Assembly: GCF_003449035.1 (NCBI RefSeq)
Contig: NZ_QRGB01000001.1
Location: 1,116,001-1,180,000, forward strand
Length of the DNA: 64,000 nucleotides
Direction of reading: 5' to 3'
DNA from: Pedobacter indicus
GTDB taxonomy: Bacteria > Bacteroidota > Bacteroidia > Sphingobacteriales > Sphingobacteriaceae
The translations under genes and the position numbers were made by a program. This document shows, in pieces, positions 62,213 to 64,000 of the stretch (positions within the stretch are counted from its first letter, which is position 1; the number at the start of each line of letters is the position of its first letter). The notes under the pieces are model-generated. The model had not been told where the DNA came from and did no database searches. It worked only from the letters and a program-made list of their open reading frames with translations.

Positions 62213-63169
62213 ATGAATATACGGTATAGTCGATTCTTGATTTTGTGTCTATTGGGAGTAATGATATTTAGCTCCTGCGATAAAAAAGAGTATCAAACGA
62301 TTGTTGAACTTGATGAGGAAAATATACAGGCTTACATCAGGAAGAATAATTTGACGAACGTTGTTCCGTTCGGAAATACGGGAATGTACTATCAGGTTCT
62401 TGAAGAGGGCACCGGTGCCCCGCTAAATTATGATAGCAAGATTCCATTAGTATATTCATTTATCACCCACGATGGTAGTTACCAGGCTATAGATACTTTT
62501 AGCATGGCCAACCGATATGCTGATTTTTTAGGTTATTTTCCCTATGGATCCTCTGTGGCAAATGGTAATTCGGGCTCGCCGCTAGATAAAGAAGAGGGTT
62601 TAAAGTTGGTATTGCACGATGCTTTGAAGAATGCGGGCGGAAAGATACGTGTGCTCGTCCCTTCTCGTTTAGCATATGGACGCAATGGTTCTAAGTTGGT
62701 CGGTTCAAACATGAGCTTAGATTATACAATCCATGCGATCGATCCCGAGACTTTGCCAGAATATGAATCGTACGTCATCGAAAAATATATTCCCACGATC
62801 AACGGCATGCAGGTAGCTGATTTCGAAAAAAGTGAGACAGGAGTATATTATAATATTTTGGAGCCAGGAACTGGGGATGTCGTGTCTGAGACCTCAACGG
62901 TTAAATTGGGATATGCGTTGAGATTATTGAATGGTAATATCTTAGAAGAATCTTCAACAGACTCGACCTCATTAACATTATCCAATACAATTGATGGCTG
63001 GAAGGAAGTACTCCCAAAACTGAAAGCAGGAGGTAAGGTTCGTATGATTGTGCCTTCGAGCCAAGCCTATGGGACAGCAGGTAATTCAGGTAGTAGTAGC
63101 GGTGGTGGAGGTATACCTCCCTTTTCACCTTTAGACTTTGAAGTGAAAATTAAATCGGTCAACGATTAA
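62213..63169 (+). CDS. Two-domain FKBP-type isomerase lipoprotein
   Basis: A 318-residue lipoprotein from the ATG at 62213 (the frame extends upstream into the previous gene without coding character). Lipobox FSSC (Cys20). Two FKBP-like domains: about 65-175 (KIPLVYSFITHDG; KIRVLVPSRLAYG) and 205-318 (TVKLGYALRLLNG; GGKVRMIVPSSQAYG; FSPLDFEVKIKSV). The first lacks the usual LVxYxG strand ending and may be weak as an isomerase. A Gly/Ser-rich loop (GNSGSSSGGGG) sits in the second. Confidence 0.85.
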   Translation: MNIRYSRFLILCLLGVMIFSSCDKKEYQTIVELDEENIQAYIRKNNLTNVVPFGNTGMYYQVLEEGTGAPLNYDSKIPLVYSFITHDGSYQAIDTFSMANRYADFLGYFPYGSSVANGNSGSPLDKEEGLKLVLHDALKNAGGKIRVLVPSRLAYGRNGSKLVGSNMSLDYTIHAIDPETLPEYESYVIEKYIPTINGMQVADFEKSETGVYYNILEPGTGDVVSETSTVKLGYALRLLNGNILEESSTDSTSLTLSNTIDGWKEVLPKLKAGGKVRMIVPSSQAYGTAGNSGSSSGGGGIPPFSPLDFEVKIKSVND

Positions 63170-63187
63170 TCGTAGAGAATTTGGTTG

Positions 63188-64000
63188 CTAGGAAATAGCT
63201 TCTAAAACAGCTTCTTTAAACGTTAAGCATGTGTGGGGAAAAAGGTCATGAATCTTATTGTCCTCGCATAGCAGATCACCTTGAATATTTTTACTAAAAG
63301 CTCCGGCAATTTTTTTAGGTAAACCGCCACTTGTACTTAGCCAAAAGGTGGAAAAGAATGTATGAACAAACGGTAGAGTTATGACTGTTCGTTTTACTTT
63401 TGAAAGTTTCATGAACTCCAACAACATCTCTTTATAACTTAATATTTCTGGGCCTCCGATATCGAAACTTTGATTGAATACTGCCGGATTAAATGAGATA
63501 AAGTCCAGATAAGCAATGGCATCAGATAGTGCTATGGGCTGGCATCGGCTTTTAGCCAATTTTGTATTTGAAACTATTGTCAGATTTTTAGTCATCTTTT
63601 TAAAAATCTGCATTAAGAGTGAATCTTTCCCTACAATATTACTGGTTCTAATAATTGTATAAGGAATATAGCTTTCCTCGAGTAAGTCCTTCACCTCATC
63701 GATTACTGGAGAGCGCAGAGGTAGCACGTAAATTAAATGCGAACAATTGACGCGTCTTGCTTTCTTTATGTAATTTTGTAAGGATAACAGTTCGAGTTCT
63801 TGATAAATATCACCTCGTTCTGCTATATAATAGCTAAAGTAAAATGCGACATCAAGATCTTCAGGGAAGTTTTTAGAATATTTTTCGCGAATTAGATCTC
63901 CTTGTATCGTTGATAAATTTTTCTCAGTTTTCTTGTTGGCATAAAAAAGTGTTTCACTCCGTATCAAACACGTAACCCAATAATCTTTCTTAAGAAAATA
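63188..64000 (-). CDS. NAD(P)-binding epimerase/NmrA-like protein, 5' end outside the window
   Basis: A reverse-strand gene whose frame stays open to the right edge; the visible 270 codons lack the N-terminal GxxGxxG, and the edge reads YFLKKDYWVTCLIRS, the second Rossmann strand. Further marks are DVAFYFSYYIAE, LIYVLPLRSP, YTIIRTSNIVG, QPIALSDAIAYLD and FDIGGPEILSYKEML, typical of atypical SDRs (NAD(P)H-binding, DUF2867-like lineage). The apparent TTG start at 63967 is an artefact of the edge. Converges on the FKBP gene with an 18-bp gap. Confidence 0.8.
   Translation of the reverse strand, partial: YFLKKDYWVTCLIRSETLFYANKKTEKNLSTIQGDLIREKYSKNFPEDLDVAFYFSYYIAERGDIYQELELLSLQNYIKKARRVNCSHLIYVLPLRSPVIDEVKDLLEESYIPYTIIRTSNIVGKDSLLMQIFKKMTKNLTIVSNTKLAKSRCQPIALSDAIAYLDFISFNPAVFNQSFDIGGPEILSYKEMLLEFMKLSKVKRTVITLPFVHTFFSTFWLSTSGGLPKKIAGAFSKNIQGDLLCEDNKIHDLFPHTCLTFKEAVLEAIS

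Noticed and set aside
1-64000. Mobile element or genomic island
   Set aside because: No transposase, integrase or phage gene is seen, and no target-site duplications or abrupt change in base composition are evident by eye around the carbohydrate region or elsewhere.

Overview
The window looks like chromosomal DNA of a Bacteroidota member, most likely family Sphingobacteriaceae (Sphingobacterium/Pedobacter/Olivibacter type). The reasons are the rpmB-rpmG-DUF4295-ftsY-rimO cluster, two SusC/SusD pairs, BshC, moderate-to-low GC, and promoters that fit the Bacteroidota consensus TTTG-N(17-22)-TAnnTTTG rather than -35/-10. No transposase, prophage or CRISPR array was seen. Genus assignment is inference; there is no rRNA here.

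Left third (1-22.0 kb), mostly housekeeping. A DUF4271 protein and hemD are followed by reverse-strand uvrC. A compact forward operon then carries a sensor kinase, its OmpR-type regulator, a membrane/TPR protein, hemE and hemJ, so three haem genes lie within 7.5 kb. The reverse operon rpmB-rpmG-DUF4295-ftsY-rimO-bshC has two tandem promoters. After acs and a CsbD gene come surE, a small membrane protein and lpxB, then a GH29 fucosidase, small lipoproteins, an SDR, a flippase-like protein and a tRNA-Val with a very clear promoter.

Middle (22-24.9 kb), small genes with repeat-rich intergenic DNA: a PLC-like phosphodiesterase with an in-frame tandem duplication, a DJ-1/PfpI protein, a two-repeat secreted protein, a candidate small RNA, and four ACGGG repeats at exact 11-bp spacing.

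Carbohydrate region (24.9-47.5 kb). A reverse block encodes a secreted PIG-L deacetylase, a 35-residue membrane peptide, a sodium:solute symporter and a SusC/SusD pair. Divergently, a GntR/FadR-type regulator precedes a seven-gene forward sialic-acid operon: SusC, SusD, two different sialidases, N-acetylneuraminate lyase, NanM-type mutarotase and an MFS transporter. This supports release of sialic acid from glycans, import through the outer membrane, mutarotation, import through the inner membrane, and cleavage to ManNAc and pyruvate. No ManNAc epimerase is present in the window. A BadF-type sugar kinase lies just downstream on the other strand. A second copy of the candidate small RNA closes the sialic-acid operon.

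Right part (47.5-64 kb): an M61 peptidase, an outer-membrane-like protein, a long-chain acyl-CoA ligase, a KtrB/KtrA potassium uptake pair, a JmjC-like cupin, a MarR-led fatty-acid beta-oxidation operon (HCDH/ECH fusion, thiolase, acyl-CoA dehydrogenase), two FKBP-type lipoproteins, and a nucleoside-diphosphate-sugar epimerase-like gene cut by the right edge.

Most notable: the paired small RNA genes with a conserved promoter-proximal motif and an identical 28-nt block; the 11-bp phased repeat array; the 35-residue peptide gene translationally coupled between deacetylase and symporter; and the shared TTCTACAT half-site around the regulator of the sialic-acid operon.
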